Shown here piece after piece: positions 21,029-32,989 of a stretch of 64,000 bases of DNA; within the stretch, counting starts at the first letter, position 1; every line of letters begins with the position of its first letter. The notes under the pieces are model-generated. The model was not told the origin of the DNA. It searched no databases and saw nothing but the letters and a program-made list of their open reading frames with translations. Source of the DNA: Apostichopus japonicus (Eukaryota; Echinodermata; Holothuroidea; Aspidochirotida; Stichopodidae); NCBI RefSeq assembly GCF_037975245.1, contig NC_092574.1, positions 18,941,713-19,005,712 of the forward strand, read 5' to 3'. A program made the position numbers and the translations under genes.

Positions 21029-23396
21029 TAGTATTCATCTTTGGCTTACTGATTCGTTGAATGCGGATATTTCTACAGTACATCACCTCACGCATGGGAG
21101 AAATAATACAAAGAGAAAAATCAATGCATATAAGTGACTAAATATGATATATTATGGCGATAAACTTATGTTTTATTTTTATTATTTGAACAAGGTACAA
21201 TGACTGGGAATTCCCTGTGTTAAATTAAGATATGACCTTTGACTGATTCATCGTCAGTGTTTGCAAACAGAAATCAAGGATTCCCATTACGTGATTAAAC
21301 GTCATTACATCACAGAGGGAAATTCCAACATTGACATTATTGCGAAATTGCTCTGTTTGTACATAGGCTTGCAAAATTGAGTATGAGTTAAAAATAGCAC
21401 ACACTTCTGTACTAACCGCGTGTGTCGGTCCTTATTTTTAACACTGCATTTGTACTGCAAATACTGCCATCGAAGCATCGTTGTATGATATAGATTTGCT
21501 AGATATTCGTATCATACTGCTAACTGTAAACCACACTCACGTCAGTCTGTACGGTCAACCTGTATAACAAAAACAGAGATTAGCACATGAGTCGATCAGC
21601 TTGGGTCGCATTTGTGTACCGCTCAGTTGTTAATTAATCAATAACCAATCAAATATTCAATAATCAGGGAGAACATTTAAAGACGCTTAAGCTCCCACGA
21701 ATGTGGGAGAAGCCCGCAAGAGATTATGGTTTACAACTTTCACGTCCAGGGGCGTAAATCATGGGACACCCCCCCCCCCCTCCGCGCTTTATGAAGGGTG
21801 AAGGATACAATATCAAATGTCCCCCAGGTTTATTGACCGACTCGTGTAGGCGCTTTGCTATCAGGCTCATAATGACTCGTGTATTTCATAAAGGGAGCTC
21901 AAATATTGTGCTACGTACATGAGACTTGTTGCTTTTAATGTTTTATTCTCATCTGATCAGAACCCCGACGAGAAACAGAACTTTTCACCTGGGTTGGATT
22001 AAGACATGATTACGGAATACATTTATAGCGTAAATTAACTGAGGAAACGCTCCCATACACCGCTGAGGCTATCTGCTAAGCCACCAGATAAAACCCACAG
22101 CATTCGCTAACCTCCTATCCGGTATATTATTTTTCATATTTTATAGTATGTTGCATTTCACGTATACAAGCAATATAACACTATGAGTAACTTATACTGT
22201 ATGCAATATATAATATGGTTAGCACCCATGATAGTTTTTAAGTGTTTTTGAGATAATTATATATTTCAGTGGAGTTTTAAGACATACATATATGGTGCTA
22301 AGCCCGTGTGCTAAGCTGCTATTCATGTTGTTGTTATAACCATGTTACCCACTATACCTCAAGTTCTAATTTAGTAGTTATGTACATATTATGTTATGTA
22401 CACAACACTAGTCTGCATAGCGATCACTTGAGAACGTAATTTCAATGTTACCATTGGCCCGTAACCAATCGAGCAGGAAACTGCAGTAAATACTATAAAC
22501 GAAACTGGTTTTCAAACGGTTTCAATTAATTATCAGGTTCATATGTGTTGCTACGTAAGGTTGGTGCATGTCTTAATTGCTCGTTGAATGGGTAAGGGAG
22601 AGAAGGATGGGGAGTATTCGCTCTATACGCTATTTGGGCAGGGTGCCCGGGATTAAGCTGGATTGGGTTATGTTTCTATATGAGAATATAAGTATGTACT
22701 AAATGTATACTAGTTCCAGGTCAGATTAAGTGATATAAACACTAGCTTGAGCACCACTCTACCAAGCTAACCCCACCCCTAGCCCCCTCCAATTGCTGAC
22801 ATATATGGGACATTATCGCCCGTTATTAATGCATCGCACTTATATAAATTATAACATAATTTCGTGCAATTTGGCATCGATATTTATTGAGGCAGCGGAG
22901 TTACGTTACTGAGTGAGATTGTCAATTCTCAGTACAGGCGATTATAACTGATGTCTTCTGCACTGTCGTCTATTTAAATGACCTATTGGTATCTCCCTAA
23001 ACTTCTAAACTATTCTTATCAAAGAACATTCTCCATAATGTGATTATAATAATTAGAATTCAGCGTGCACTGCATGCCTTATACGTTGGCATAAAGGTAA
23101 TAAAAGGCTTTGTTTTGAAAGTTTGATGTGATTCCCCTGTTAGGAATATGTAGTTGCGTCCATTGTTACTTGAACAACGCCCTATTTATAAGAAACCTTC
23201 TTATTTTAGCATATTGTGAAATCATGACTGTGTCTTCACTATTGCGCTATTTGAAAACATTGAAATGAACATTTCACTTGACGTGTTGATTACCTTTCTT
23301 TTATATTAATGGCTGTTTAGTTTCCAACGAATCTTCATAACACAGGGTCAATGCCAACGACAAAGTTTTGCAGCGGCGATGTATTCTTGTGGCTGG
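21029..23396. other. Unit 2 A-B spacer, left part
   Basis: The unit 2 version of the spacer at 2921-6180. It lacks the 1.2-kb block at about 21270 and has about 300 extra bases at 22370-22660. No gene seen. Confidence 0.6.
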
Positions 23397-23489
23397 TAAT
23401 CTCCGACCCTATAAAGCTCAGTCCCGAAGCTGCTGTTGTATTGTAGTACTGACATTACCCCCCACTGGTGGATCCCGCTCCTCTATTGC

Positions 23490-24310
23490 GGCCCATGGGC
23501 AGCGATCATGGGGGGACAGGGGAACATGTCCCCCCCCCCCCCAATAATTTAGGTGGGGGATATAGTATCTAATATCCCCCAATATTTGGGGGCATAGTTT
23601 TTTGTGTTGCTATAAATAGAAAATAATGCGTGAGATTATTTATCCAAATCATATTTGGCGGGGGCTAAACCTTCATCCAACACATGCTGCATGAGGTAAA
23701 TGACTCTTCGTGGTCGTTTCTGTGACCTGTGACCGTATAGCAGTTGTCACTCATGATTGTTATCATAATGTCTGTACATCTCTTGTGTATGAGTGTAAGT
23801 ACGTACAATCGTATACAGCGACGTAGCCAGAAATTTGAATGGGGGGAAACATTTTGCGATTGATATGGGGGGAGGGGTCATTTAAATTCTGAACAAATAA
23901 TGGGCTTAAAACCTTGAAAAGTGGGGCTGACGGGTATTGCGTGCCGTTGCGTAGTATTACCTACGAAAGCAATGATCCACAGGAGATGCGATCAGGTCGA
24001 ACATGATGTGTGACTGGTGACACTCTTGAAAAAGGTTATGGATGAAAAAACTATTGGGAAAAACTTGGTTCTCAGGCAAAAGTGTACATCTGATTGGTCA
24101 TTTTCAAGTCCGAGAAGTGCCATTTCCGGTGATCTGGGGGGGGGGGGGGCTATCAAACCAGAGATTTTCTTGTACGCTGCGCGCCAACCAATGGTGGCGC
24201 TCCGCTTTGATAGTAATTCGCGCCCCCCGGTTAGAAAATCCTGGATACGCGCCTGTACCAAAGCAATGTCCCCCCCCCCAATATTTTAAACAAATCGCCG
24301 CCCCTGTTGC
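23490..24310. mobile_element. Composite insertion of nested repeats
   Basis: This segment interrupts unit 2 between CTCTATTGC and the start of the small-ORF region, which are adjacent in units 1 and 3. The outer part has C-runs and related ATGTCCCCCC sequence near both ends. An inner element (about 23818-24262) has short imperfect inverted ends (CGACGTAGCCAGAAATTT; the complement on the right is GCGTATCCAGGATTTT). The inner element belongs to a family also found at 49914, 52796 and 54310. There is no transposase, so these are non-autonomous copies. Confidence 0.6.
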
Positions 24311-24328
24311 CGCCTGCTACATTGTTGC

Positions 24329-24406
24329 ATGAAAATACAGAGGGAGGAAGCGAAACTCAAAGAACATCGGCAAGACCACTCTCTAAAATTGGCTAACCGA
24401 CTTTAA
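24329..24406 (+). pseudogene. Broken unit 2 copy of the small ORF
   Basis: This is the counterpart of 6472-6702. The frame ends at a TAA in codon 26 (24404-24406), and later indels disrupt the remainder. Confidence 0.5.
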
Positions 24407-26414
24407 TTGATTTTTTTCGTGATTGGATTTATTCTTACGTCATTAAACGGTAATGGTCTTCACTTTATTTTGTCTTTTAGACAGCACTGTATACGTGTGC
24501 CTAAAACGAAGATTTCTGAACCAAAGGCAAAGACCCTCGTAGATATTAGCTTTTTCTTTAGACACAACCTGATTCTTGAAGCTAAATTATTATATTCGGT
24601 CTTTTATTTCCATCGTTATTAATAAGACGAAATAAGAAACGATCTTCAATAATATATCATGAATGGATATTAATCCTTTATTAATCAGATGATATAAGAA
24701 ACACGATTGGATAAGATATCATATGTGGATATTGATCACGTGAACTTTATAACTGGATTCAATAAACATAATATCCAGTATAGGATCATGAATTGCTCGG
24801 ATCGGTTTCTTATCTGCTGGTCTTGGAAACAAATTAATGAAACAATAGGTGTCATATGCCAACAGAGATTAGAAATTATGACATGCCATGTATACTTAAT
24901 TTATGTTCGCTGCTTAGGTGTCGTTCTCTGTTGGGTTACTGTAATTCAATGTAAATTGACTCAATGACATTGTTGTCTCACGCATAAAGTTTCAACAAAG
25001 GACAAGTTCTATTTATAAGTCATTTGGAAATACCCAGTTGCTAAAACAATTGTTAGTGCAAAAGTGCAAAGTTAAATGATAGCAATGAGTTAAATGATAG
25101 CAAGCAAAACACATCGCTGTCTATCTACCATTATATCTCATTCATCAAACAAAATGTTTACTTAGCGTGTTTTGTTTAATATCTGGCTATAGGGTTGTAA
25201 AAAGGAATGCATGATATTAAATAATGCTTTTGACATTTTGACTCAACTAATGCACAACTTATGAATAGGGAAGCAATATCTTATAATTTTGAAGAGCGCT
25301 TCTCTCAAATGTTCAAGATTACTCATAAAGATTTCCCATTCATGGTGTGAACACCTTAGTACTGCTACGGTACCTCATTAACATAGATCTAAACCCCTGT
25401 TGGTTGGTGACCCCAACTTTCACCTTGATAATCCTGGGGACCTTCCACCCCCCAAGGGGTGGATGTTTTAGTCTGGAGAAGGGGTAACCCCCTCCTATTT
25501 AAAAATTAATATATTTTTAAGAGTGCTTATTTACAACAAAAAAACGGTGTTATATTTTGCAACTTTGAGCTAATTATGTTGAATTTTTTTGTCCATATCA
25601 CCTCATCAAATTGGACCAAATATATCTCTAACAGCCTACGAGGGAGAGGGTGGGAGAAAACAATGGCCGTACCACACCACTTAGACAATGAAGTACGACG
25701 TCCTCCTCCGCTTACGCCGTCCCACCCCGCCCCTCTCCTCTCTCTTTCTACAAACGGAAACCAGAAGATCACATTATGACAACGCACTGTCTAGTTGCAT
25801 CATTAATTTTAAAACTTTATGAATGAATATGATAATGCAGTGATTAATTTATCACACAATTGACACATGCCCCCGAAGCTAAAGATAAACAAACTTGAAC
25901 CTATATATTCGCTGCAAATGCCATCAAAATGAAGCAGGAATGGTCGATGTTGCACCTCCTATATATCCATCCCGAGTTACCACTACCAGCGGTTTGGTCG
26001 AGTTAGTAGCTCATCACTTCGTATTAACTTGTACAATGCACGATAATTTCACACTTAACGTGTTTTTTAAGCAATATATGCACGAAGGATACGAAACTAG
26101 ACTGTTCTAATAGACGTTGTGGAGGTACCCTCTCACCTGTCGAAAATCAGTAGTAAACCAAGCATCAATTTTCTTGCAGGTTGCCAATCAATGTGCGACG
26201 TCGTAGGTCGTAAACTTACACAATGCGTCGACTCTTTAGTATGTTAGATGTTAAATATTTCAAGTTAGACATATCAGGAAGCAGAAGCATACTTCTGTAT
26301 CTATCTCTATCAGACAAAATGCTTGCTGTTTATATTACTATGTATTTACTTGAAAGATGAAAAAGCGCAGGTTATATGGCATATGAAAACATATCTTCAA
26401 GTTCCAAATGACCT

Positions 26415-27734
26415 TTAAACCCAGTTGCAACTGATTTTAATGACGTCAGTCGCATCTTTCCCAATGGGAACCGTGAAAGTCGTGTGTCTGTCCTCATGTC
26501 GTTCACTCGTTGGTGTCCACGTGCCAGGGTATATGAACTGCTCGAGCGCCGACTTGACCATTTTTACAATATCTTCTCGCTGCCCAAAGCCCCTGTCTCC
26601 ATCAATTTTAGCAGCTGCTGCCACGATGTCAGTAAATGAAAAGAGATAACTCGAAGCAATACTAGGATCTACTCCTCTTGCTCCAGATCGCTTCTCGATC
26701 TTCGTCCGTGAGAGCCGCTTTCGTTCGGTGCCTACCAAGAAATGTTGAGGTGTCTTGACTTTTGGAGATTTAAACATAACCCCCCACGTTGGTTGAGGCT
26801 CGAATAGCATCTGAAGACTGAACCCCCCGTTTCTCCCTGGCTTGTCTAATCGGGATAAAGTCTCTGTCGCGTATGCACTCATTTTCCTCAGGTTATCACC
26901 AAGAGCTCCTTGTAACATGTTGTTATACGGGTTGGTAGGGTCAAGCAGCAGTGGACGCTGGTGTAAAATGTCCGCTGGGATGTCGGTCCTTCGATAGTAT
27001 CTCGTCCAAACTATGTTTAAGTTGTGCGACTGTTTTACCATCGTCAGGAATTGACGAAACCCTTGCAGGATATCCCTACTTCCACGACGTTCCTCTTCCT
27101 CAGCAGCCCATGCACCAAGGTACTCCATGATAGAGGAGCGACCAAAGGAAAACCCAGGAATCCCAATTGTGATACTCCAAAACTTGGCGAGCCTCGACAA
27201 GGAATGGGAAAATGCTGAATGATTTCGCTCGAAAGCTACAGCTCCTTCGGACAGTGACGTGCTGAAATCCATATAGTTTCCTCGTCTGTTGTTCCTCAGA
27301 TGTTGCAGCGTGTTGGCAACCTGCACGCCTATCTCATCAGTTTCCCCAGAGTAGCCGTTTGAATACAAGAAATTTCTAGCAGGTAACAAATCCACGTCGA
27401 ATCCTTTCACGGTCAGAGACAACCCCAGAGGACTCTGTTTGCAATCTTCATCAATATTCATGGTTATGACGTCATCAAGCTTTTGTTTGAATTCACTAAA
27501 CGGTGGCATCTCGTCATTGAGATAAATGATGACATCGATATCCATTTTGAACCAGAGTGATGTCTTTTTGGTCAAGCTACCGAGTGGTCGGATACGATCG
27601 ATGGAGAACTGAGATCCCAAGTGTCGATGTAAAACATCTTGGATGAGTTTCGTGGCTTCTCCTGCTTTCTCCAAGATACCAGAGGACGGAGCCAGCGAAT
27701 CAGCGTACTGCTTAAGTTGAATGCTCAAAGACAT
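26415..27734 (-). CDS. OAS-like nucleotidyltransferase, type B (B2)
   Basis: This 439-aa protein is nearly identical to B1 in the core, with GS 52-53, D65, D67 and D115 intact. From about residue 295 onward it differs sharply. The linker is four residues shorter (GTERKRLSRTK in place of STKKLEIGERLLLPK), and the segment preceding ERHED has many replacements. The terminal CNWV is kept. The acceptor 2 bases before the ATG is as in B1. Confidence 0.9.
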   Translation of the reverse strand: MSLSIQLKQYADSLAPSSGILEKAGEATKLIQDVLHRHLGSQFSIDRIRPLGSLTKKTSLWFKMDIDVIIYLNDEMPPFSEFKQKLDDVITMNIDEDCKQSPLGLSLTVKGFDVDLLPARNFLYSNGYSGETDEIGVQVANTLQHLRNNRRGNYMDFSTSLSEGAVAFERNHSAFSHSLSRLAKFWSITIGIPGFSFGRSSIMEYLGAWAAEEEERRGSRDILQGFRQFLTMVKQSHNLNIVWTRYYRRTDIPADILHQRPLLLDPTNPYNNMLQGALGDNLRKMSAYATETLSRLDKPGRNGGFSLQMLFEPQPTWGVMFKSPKVKTPQHFLVGTERKRLSRTKIEKRSGARGVDPSIASSYLFSFTDIVAAAAKIDGDRGFGQREDIVKMVKSALEQFIYPGTWTPTSERHEDRHTTFTVPIGKDATDVIKISCNWV

Positions 27735-27736
27735 AT

Positions 27737-28650
27737 CTGTTTGATACGAAAACAAAAACAAAGCAAACAATAAATTAATAGTAAATTGAAAACATTGCCA
27801 AGACTCCCATCGATCTTACAGGATCTATAGATATGTTTTTATTATTCATACTATGGAAGGAAACATCCATGACAGAGAAAAGAAGCACAATATTAATAAC
27901 TTCAAAACATGTCAATCATATGTTTGAAACTGAAAAGGTTTATAGGCCTACATGCAGTCTTTTAAATTCTGATCGATGAGGTAGAGTTTCACATAAATAT
28001 CCCAGACTGAAATAATATTTTGGCCTCTAGCTTTGATCTTGTTCATATTTTTACACTTTCAGATCCTACAGTTAACAAATTCAACTCCGATTAATAACGA
28101 AAAAATATCAGTATTTAAAAATTGATGAAAACGACATGAACACTCGTTCCATGACAAAGCCTTGAGGGAATGCTTTAGTTTGATTGATTGTCATGTTATT
28201 GGATGAATATTGAAAAAGTGCCTAAAATGCACTACACGTTATAAGCTCTTTTCATTCAAATTTATGTTTACAGAGATTTCCATCGCGAACATGAGTATCG
28301 GGTACCAAACGTGAAATATGTCCGTACTCGTATGCATGCTTGCATGTACTCGCCCTAGTCAAAAATTTGTACTAATACTACCGACAGTTAAGAAATTTAT
28401 TATAAATGCTTGTGCAAAATTAAGTCCTCCGATTTGTACTCTGCAATAGCTCTCGTAGACAGGGTACTCATCCAGTTTCGATTGCCTGTTGTAGATTCAT
28501 ATGACAGACATGAACTGAATGAATTAAGAATAAAGAAAGTCAACTCACCGAGTTCAATCGTTAAATATCACGCCCGAATAATTTTCAGCTAAAGGAAATT
28601 CCTTTTCAATTTCTCGTGTCCCTGTAAATTTCTAGACAACTTGTTTTAAT
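27737..28650 (-). promoter_or_regulatory. B2 5' intron, exon 1 and kappaB-like site
   Basis: The intron is 27737-28548, with donor GAACTCG|GTGAGTTGAC. The palindromic GGAAATTCC is at 28594-28602, about 45 bases upstream of the donor on the minus strand. Confidence 0.45.
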
Positions 28651-31140
28651 GGCGTAAGAATGTAATCGTTTATGTTACTCGATACAATCCAATTGCTTGC
28701 CAAAAAAACAATGATGATATCCTCACCGAACTGCCTTAATTAATTGTCATAAAATTTGATTACATCCCGCGAAGATTATCATTGTCTCATCCATATCAAA
28801 TCATAACAAACAGGGACTGTACGCATTGCGACATTTAGGAATACCCAATTTTGAAATAGAACTGCACGTGCAAAGTTCAATCATTTAATTTTGTGAATAA
28901 TTGCAGACATAAGTTTTTCTATAAACAGTGCGATCGAAAGATTGTCACACTTCATCGGGGGCGTTGCCTATGCTTCGGGACGGTGATGCAAAAAAAGGTC
29001 TGAAAATACACATTTGAACCCGTTAAATTCGTCATTTTCATAATATCTTTTGCATAGTGATCTAACTGATCAAATATGAGATGACAATTACACAATGTTA
29101 TAACGAAATGGTCTGACAAGAAACCTATCCGCTGACAGTGAATGCAAAGTCTTTTTTTTTTTTTTTTTTTATGAAAACCATGTTTGTGTAGGAAGGGGAC
29201 GTGAATCTATACCTCTCCCTCTCGCTATTTCTATATAATTATTGTTTTCCTCCAAATATTTTTCAGTTTATACTAAATGGCCAGGACGACTCTTATGTTC
29301 AACACAATATTGAGCATGCACATAAACCATTTTGAAGGTTATGACAAAGTTTAGCAGAAATAGACTTGAAAAGAATTTACATTTCAAAGATCTGCATTAC
29401 ATGGTGAAAAATTATAGTCTGATATGTACACAATAGATGTTTGTTCACATTTCTTGTACACGTCTTTGTACATGTCCATGTTCCTCAGAAGTTGAAAAGT
29501 TTGTTGAAATACTAAGAAAGATTGCAAGTAAAATGTGCATTTCATCTTGAAGGGAAAAAAGACATTCAAATAATGCATTTTGTGGAACAGAATGTCCAGA
29601 TGATCCATTTTGCTCGAAAGTTTTGAGGTAACGTTTCGGTTTTCGCCTTCAAAAAATGTCCCACCGCCCAATGGAAGTTTGTGCATCCCTTCCCCTTCTC
29701 GCTAGAATGAGGCCTCTTCAATCGATTCTGGTCTAGTCAACCGCATACATCATCTTTGTTGAAATAAGTATATGATAAAATCATTTAATAAAACACAATG
29801 TTCTGTTATTTATTAGTCCAAGGCAGGTTTATTTGACGGACAAAAAAACTAATCGTGATATCCACATATCATGATAGCAATATATGACAAGCTTCACCAA
29901 ATAATTTCGCATATTAAACCAATGGCGGAAATTTAACACAATCTTAATACACCAACGAAGGAAACCTAAAAATAACCAATTACTGAAACTTCAGTATGCA
30001 AAGTTCAGTGATAGCAAAAATAACTGATAAATTGTCTTTGTCTGTTAAGAATGATAAGGAGGTTACAAGAAACACGACACCATTCCTTAGGCAGGAACAA
30101 ACAGGGTAAATACGGACACATCGATCCACATTCGTCAATATGAACAATATTATTTATATATAAAAACTACAAAGCATGAATATTTAGCAGATCCGAAAGG
30201 TTAATCGATCCTTCAGATTGGCTTAGAGTGTGCAACGTCATTGTTATATCACTCTGCAGTAGGGGAGTTGCTGCTATTCTCAAAATAGAAGAGTAGTTGC
30301 TCTTTTCAGTACATTAGCATACACAATACATTGACTCAACATCTATCCTCAATAACTTCAATCACAAAACTCAACATTTTAAGTCTAAGCGTAACATCAT
30401 CATATGAGTTCCAATTTCTATGGTTTTACTTTATACAATTACGAAGATTATTTACCTTCTTTGTATTGGCTTTGAAAATGCTTGGTTTCTGTGGGAAATG
30501 TTCAATCTAAGAATATGGAAGTTTTAAACACGACTTCATACTGTCGTTGGATTCAGTGTTATCACTGTAGGCTTACATTCATTTTGAAAATATTACAAGA
30601 CAGAAAAGAGAAAGTGCAACTAACGCCTAGTACTTATATCATGGCCATTGGGATTTTACGATGGACCTTTGATTTTACATTAAAGAGTTTGGGAGATGGA
30701 TGAGTGGTAGGGTGATGTTAGAGTGACAGGAAAGATATCAATTCGGCGATTTGGGCCCAATAGAAATCCTGGTCATGATGTTTTTAATCGAGAAATTCTC
30801 ATGAGATCACCACCTTGCACTAAAATATGACAAAAATTGATACAATAGGCATTTGAACGAAAAGTAATCTACTGTACTGAAAATAACCAGAAACTGGAGG
30901 AACGGTTATCAACACACTTTCCACTCTCCTCTACGGCAATCACCATCACTGGCATTTTATTTGACTTTGCTAAAAAGTTAGAACAAAATATATAATTGAA
31001 CGTCTGACTTTCATGCTTGAGGTTTTTCGCTACTTTACAAAACGATTCGAATAGACAAGTGCAAGTTAGGAATGTTATTTAAAGATAAATGAGTAAAATA
31101 ATTTTCTTTCACTAAAATTAACAAGGAACACTTGTTGACG
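28651..31140. other. Region between B2 promoter and C1 3' end
   Basis: This is the upstream region of B2, then the 3' flank of C1. It is matched by 47310-50400 in unit 3, apart from the unit 3 hAT-like insertion. A T-run (29151-29170) is unique to this copy. The open frames here have no family features. Confidence 0.5.
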
Positions 31141-31166
31141 AATCATAATTCGACATCTACGGCTGT

Positions 31167-31260
31167 ATTATCACAAACCTTTTGCCACATTCCGTTTTAA
31201 TATATTCAAAAGCAAACTTAGCAAATTCTTTATATCGATTTAGGCCAAAATATGGTGATA
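31167..31260 (-). pseudogene. Out-of-frame C-terminal remnant of C1
   Basis: In another minus-strand frame the DNA overlapping and following the C1 stop reads PYFGLNRYKEFAKF and continues to a TAG near 31168. The first ten residues resemble type A FFPLSRFQYLF, which sits at the corresponding place in A (about 320-330). C2 has the same arrangement with the frame open longer. Confidence 0.5.
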
Positions 31261-32207
31261 TTTTCGGACCTGGAAGCTCCATCAACCTTAAACATCGCAG
31301 GAACACTTCCATTGCGTTCAGCTTCATTCAGTTCTGTCAAAGTTCGTTTAGCAGAGTGACTCAACAGGTGGTATTGGTCGTGTGAAACTCCTTTGAAGAA
31401 GTTATCGTGCGGGTTAGAAGGGTCAAGCAGTAGTGGTCGCTGCTTTATTATTTTCTGTGGAATGTCGGCTATAGAGTAGAAATCATCCCAATAGACGCAA
31501 ATACTCTGTGGTTGTTCAACCATGTTAAGGAATCTTCTAAACGCGTTGAGAAGATCCTGACTTCCATGAGACTCTTCATTTTCCGCAGCACGTGCCCCGA
31601 GATATTCCATGATGGAGGATTTTCCTTTCAAATTGAACGGATGTTGATTTCCCCAGTACTTTGCTAAGCGAGACATAGCGTGTGAAAAGGCACTGTGTTT
31701 CTTCTCAAAGGCAACTGCACACTCTGACACAGAAGTACTGAAGTCCCGTTTCTTATCTACGTTTGGACCTGCAATGTGTTTCAGATAATAAAGGACATTT
31801 GCCAGTTGGTTTTCCGCCACCGTGTTACCTTCCCTGACGTATTTATTGACCATATTCACTGTTGGGATTACATCAACGTCAACCCCGTTCACTTTTAGCT
31901 TAAAGGCATGCGAACCCTCTTGAACGTTACTGTACGATCTTCTCAAAGTCTGTACCATTTTTCTCTTGGCACTTGTAAATGGAGGCATTTCATCATTTAA
32001 GAAAACATGCAAATCTACATCCATCTTTAATCCAAGAGAAGTTTTCTTGGCATAACTTCCCAGAGGTACTACGCGGGCAACAGAGAGACCATGCGTGTCT
32101 TGAAGCACACGTTGTATCATATCAGTTGCTTGACCAGCTTTGTCAAGCATATCTTGGTTTGGCGCCAAGCCGTCCGCAAACTTACGTAAATACTTGCTCA
32201 ATGACAT
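31230..32207 (-). CDS. Short OAS-like nucleotidyltransferase, type C (C1)
   Basis: This 325-aa protein covers the OAS core: GS 50-51, D63-x-D65, D112 in a DVIPT context, RLAKYW (180-185), LLNAFRRF (219-226) and a DPSNPHDN motif (262-269). It ends soon after, in a different frame from sequence that still looks coding (next entry), and so lacks the C-terminal module of A and B. The length is close to a minimal synthase core, so it may still be active. The start is fixed by a splice acceptor (CTCCGTAG) 17 bases upstream. Confidence 0.88.
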   Translation of the reverse strand: MSLSKYLRKFADGLAPNQDMLDKAGQATDMIQRVLQDTHGLSVARVVPLGSYAKKTSLGLKMDVDLHVFLNDEMPPFTSAKRKMVQTLRRSYSNVQEGSHAFKLKVNGVDVDVIPTVNMVNKYVREGNTVAENQLANVLYYLKHIAGPNVDKKRDFSTSVSECAVAFEKKHSAFSHAMSRLAKYWGNQHPFNLKGKSSIMEYLGARAAENEESHGSQDLLNAFRRFLNMVEQPQSICVYWDDFYSIADIPQKIIKQRPLLLDPSNPHDNFFKGVSHDQYHLLSHSAKRTLTELNEAERNGSVPAMFKVDGASRSENITIFWPKSI

Positions 32208-32224
32208 GATGATTGGAGTATATC

Positions 32225-32935
32225 CTACGGAGACAACGCAGATAGAATTATTTTATTTTATTTTATTTAAGGACTCATGCATGTGATTTTGCCGGTTTAT
32301 ATTCTGTATCCACTGATATTAATGAGTACGTGATAATTTACAAACTGTTCACACTTTCCGCTGCGGCGTCTGAAGTCTGTTCCCACCAGGGTTATGGGAT
32401 AAACGCATGTAGGATTTATATAAATATAAAATGATAATTACCATACGGCTTAAAACAGACATGAACTGAATAAATAAAGAAGAAAAAAGAAAGTCAACTT
32501 ACTGAATTAAATCATTAAATATTTAAGCTGTTTTCCTTCAAATTTATGTTTACAGAGGTTTCCATCGCAAACATGACTATCGGGTACCAAACGTGAAATA
32601 TGTTCGTACTCGTATGCATGCTTGCATGTACTCGCTCTCGTCCAAAATTTGTACTCATACTACCGACAATAAATAAATTTATTATAAATGCTTGTGCGAA
32701 ATTAAGTTCCCCGATTTGTACTCTGACTGACGAATTGCTCTCGTAAACAGAGTATTCATCCAGTTTCGATTGCCTGTGGTAGATGCATATGACAGACATG
32801 AACTAAATAAATTAAGAATAAAGTAAGTCAACTTACCGAGTTCAATCTTTAATTATCAAGTCCGAATAATTTTCAGGTAAAAGGAAAATTCCTCTCCAAT
32901 TTCTCGTGTCCTTTTAAATGGTTGTTTTAATGTGG
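32225..32935 (-). promoter_or_regulatory. C1 5' intron, exon 1 and kappaB-like site
   Basis: The intron is 32225-32836, with donor GAACTCG|GTAAGTTGAC. A second, degenerate copy of the donor region lies at about 32490-32540. Upstream on the minus strand are GGAAAATTCC (32883-32892), which fits GGRRNNYYCC exactly, and a TATA-like CATTTAAAAGG (32910-32920). Confidence 0.5.
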
Positions 32936-32989
32936 GTAAGAATTTATCGTTTATGTTATTCAATACAACCCAATTGCTTGCCAAAGAAC

